Below are positions 62,650 to 64,000 of a stretch of 64,000 nt of DNA, one piece after another. Position 1 is the stretch's first letter, and each line of letters starts with the position of its first letter. Location of the stretch: NCBI GenBank assembly GCA_038227135.1, contig JBBRQC010000004.1, positions 1 through 64,000 of the forward strand, read 5' to 3'. The notes under the pieces are model-generated. The model made no database searches. It worked only from the letters and a program-made list of their open reading frames with translations, and was not told the origin of the DNA. The DNA is from UBA4720 sp038227135. Lineage in GTDB: Bacteria; Gemmatimonadota; Gemmatimonadetes; Gemmatimonadales; Gemmatimonadaceae. A program made the translations under genes and the position numbers.

Positions 62650-63128
62650 TATTTCCCGAGCGGGCCGAAGAGCGCGTCGAGGCTGCGATTGAGCTCGCCC
62701 TCGAAATCGCCGGATGGGCCTTTTCCGCGAACTTCCGTTTGCGGCGTCAGCTTCTCGATCGCCTTCTGGAACTCCTCGAAATAGATCTCCACGACTCCGA
62801 ACGAGCTTTCGCGGTCGAACACGCCGACGAAAAGGAATTCGTGCTGACTCGCGGCGCAGCGCGCCATGAACACCTGCCGGTCAACGCCAGCGTGGTGCAT
62901 CTCCAGGAATGGCTTCCCGTCGAGCTGTCGACCGAGCTCTCGCGCCGACGCGTTGATCGCTGAGGTGAGCGCGCAGACAGACATCACATCGGCCGCATTG
63001 GAAAAGCCGAATTGGCCGACCGCCTTCCCGGTGGGATAGAGCAATACCCCCGATATGAGGCGGGCGTCGTCCATCAGCCGCCTGAGCGGCGCTGCCACCC
63101 ACGGTTCGGCTACTGTTGGCTGCGTCAT
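62649..63128 (-). CDS. Roadblock/LC7-type protein (MglB-like), first
   Basis: 159 residues. The roadblock/LC7 fold is suggested by the alternating pattern ARLISGVLLYPTGKAVGQFG (beta-turn-beta), then a long helix (VMSVCALTSAINASARELGRQ) and two strands (VFMARCAAS; FLFVGVFDRES). A C-terminal helix (FGVVEIYFEEFQKAI) and a Gly/Ser-rich tail follow. Likely dimeric regulator of the adjacent GTPase. Coupled to it by TAATG and to the next roadblock gene by ATGA. Confidence 0.82.
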   Translation of the reverse strand: MTQPTVAEPWVAAPLRRLMDDARLISGVLLYPTGKAVGQFGFSNAADVMSVCALTSAINASARELGRQLDGKPFLEMHHAGVDRQVFMARCAASQHEFLFVGVFDRESSFGVVEIYFEEFQKAIEKLTPQTEVRGKGPSGDFEGELNRSLDALFGPLGK

Positions 63129-63490
63129 GATTTGTCTCGGGCTGCCTTCATCATATCCAGTCTCACTCGTCCCAGGTTGGCGTCAGACGTGACGATCGTG
63201 ACGAGTACGACGTCGGCGGCGCCGACGACGCAGATTTGTCCCCGCTCGGCCTCCAGGCGCATGAACGCCGGAGTGCCGAGACGGGCAGCATCCGATGCGC
63301 GTGTTATTTTGGAGTAAAGATAGGCCGCTAGCGCAGCGGTATGCTTGCGAGAATCCGCACCGCCGGCCGCCGCACCCTTCATCGGACTCGTCTCGACGAT
63401 CAATCCGTCGGACGAGCCCACGATCATGGCTGCCACGACACCGGGCAGGTGGGACAGGGTGGTCACTATTTCCGCGAATGCGCCTTTCAT
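63125..63490 (-). CDS. Roadblock/LC7-type protein (MglB-like), second
   Basis: 121 residues, the classic size. FAEIVTTLSHLPGVVAAMIVGSSDGLIVE is the standard roadblock opening (helix, then a strand with the DG turn); AALAAYLYSKI is the central helix; GQICVVGAADVVLVTIVTSDANLGRVRLDM the closing strands and helix. Most like MglB among the three. Candidate GAP or co-factor of the GTPase. Confidence 0.88.
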   Translation of the reverse strand: MKGAFAEIVTTLSHLPGVVAAMIVGSSDGLIVETSPMKGAAAGGADSRKHTAALAAYLYSKITRASDAARLGTPAFMRLEAERGQICVVGAADVVLVTIVTSDANLGRVRLDMMKAARDKS

Positions 63491-63861
63491 ACGCGCCCCT
63501 GCATCCAGTTGATGGCGAGTGCGACCGAGCGCGTGAGCACCCGTCGCACGAGCCCCAACGGAACCGCGGACGAGGAGGCGAGGAGCACGACACTATCCTG
63601 CGGCGCGGGGGCGAGCGCGATCGTCGCCGCGTCGGTCTCCACGACGACCGCTGTCCACGCGCCGAGCGAGAGCAGGCGCATCGAGCGGGATACCTCCCTG
63701 CTCACGCCACTCAGCGCCGCGCCGACCTCGGCCGAGATGTCGCGTCCGCGATCGTCGACGTAGCTGCCGGCGAGCGGGACGCCGGCGGCGTCCAGGAGCA
63801 GTGCCGTCTGTTCGGCATCTCCAATCGCCGTCGCGAAGAGAGAGCGCGCAGACTCAGCCAC
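63487..63861 (-). CDS. Roadblock/LC7-type protein, third (divergent)
   Basis: 124 residues from GTG 63861. ALLLDAAGVPLAGSYVDDRGRDISAEVGAAL matches the roadblock beta-hairpin plus helix; WTAVVVETDAATIALAPA and VLLASSSAVPLGLVRRVL the later strands and helix. It diverges from the other two. Overlaps the end of the upstream DUF4388 gene by eight bases. Coupled by ATGA to the second roadblock gene. Confidence 0.8.
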   Translation of the reverse strand: MAESARSLFATAIGDAEQTALLLDAAGVPLAGSYVDDRGRDISAEVGAALSGVSREVSRSMRLLSLGAWTAVVVETDAATIALAPAPQDSVVLLASSSAVPLGLVRRVLTRSVALAINWMQGRV

Positions 63862-64000
63862 GTTGCCCTCCGTCTTCCGGCGGCGTGATCTCGATGAGGC
63901 CGGTGCTCAGCATGCCGTAGATGATCTTGGCGACTTCGAACTCCGGCAACACCAGACGCTTTCCGATCTCGTGCAGATTCCGTTCTCCATCGATCACGGA
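63854..64000 (-). CDS. DUF4388-family protein, C-terminal fragment (5' end outside window)
   Basis: 48 residues. VIDGERNLHEIGKRLVLPEFEVAKIIYGMLSTGLIEIT parallels the helical region after the DUF4388 domain in the gene at 60531-61823 (LLDGHRDINALIRDSGLSEFDVGKALYGLLNASF). So the module probably has two DUF4388 proteins flanking the roadblock/GTPase genes. The start lies beyond the right edge. Confidence 0.72.
   Translation of the reverse strand, partial: SVIDGERNLHEIGKRLVLPEFEVAKIIYGMLSTGLIEITPPEDGGQRG

Noticed and set aside
63487..63861. A response regulator or chemotaxis adaptor in the roadblock cluster
   Set aside because: No phosphoacceptor Asp pattern or CheW-like fold is present; the strand-helix pattern fits roadblock better.

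Overview
Sixty-four kilobases of dense, GC-rich bacterial chromosome, almost all of it coding. No insertion sequence, prophage, CRISPR array or rRNA is visible, and no stretch over 300 bases lacks a gene; the longest gaps are 210 bases (40794-41003), 194 bases (33121-33314) and 182 bases (17523-17704). Signal-peptide beta-barrel proteins, lipoproteins and a division cluster indicate a diderm. The mix of a mannose-family PTS with HprK, an MglA-type GTPase with roadblock proteins and DUF4388 proteins, class I fructose bisphosphatase and B12-dependent methylmalonyl-CoA mutase fits Gemmatimonadota best. That assignment is inference, not proof. Nearly every gene is on the minus strand; only mazG and a histidine kinase/lipoprotein pair are on the plus strand.

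Region A (30.5 kb down to 0, minus strand) is one long gene string: alr-deoB-cdd, a lipoprotein and a PorV/FadL-like barrel, a receiver-kinase, miaB, comEC, a small zincin-like protein, fbp, methylmalonyl-CoA mutase, an FmdB-type protein, argS, a PfkB kinase, purM, an outer membrane protein, ribD-ribE-ribBA-ribH, nusB, a glycosyltransferase, hprK, PTS EIIA-EIIB-EIIC-EIID-HPr-EI, metK, a DUF151 protein, and the start of an exported protein. Region B (30.6-35.4 kb) has mazG, an encapsulated-ferritin-like protein, asnS, and the plus-strand histidine kinase with a coupled lipoprotein.

Region C (57.3 kb down to 35.4 kb) is the division and cell-wall cluster. In transcription order it runs: small membrane protein, tRNA-Val, TPR protein, rsmH-ftsL-ftsI-murE-murF-mraY-murD-ftsW-murG-murC-ftsQ-ftsA-ftsZ, an M23 peptidase, a terminator, ftsY, recG. 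mraZ, murB and ddl are absent here. Region D (64 kb down to 57.4 kb) is a signalling module: a DUF4388 protein (cut by the window end), three roadblock-type proteins, an MglA-like GTPase, an unknown 72-residue protein, a DUF4388-TPR protein, CheR and CheB, followed by rfbB. This is the best candidate for an incompletely described system.

Stop and start codons overlap by one or four bases (TGATG, TAGTG, TAATG, ATGA, GTGA, TTGA) at more than twenty junctions, so translational coupling seems to be the main local mode of co-regulation. Several starts differ from the longest open frame: GTG for the glycosyltransferase, purM, fbp, mraY and murF, TTG for the M23 peptidase and the TPR protein, and probably CTG for comEC.
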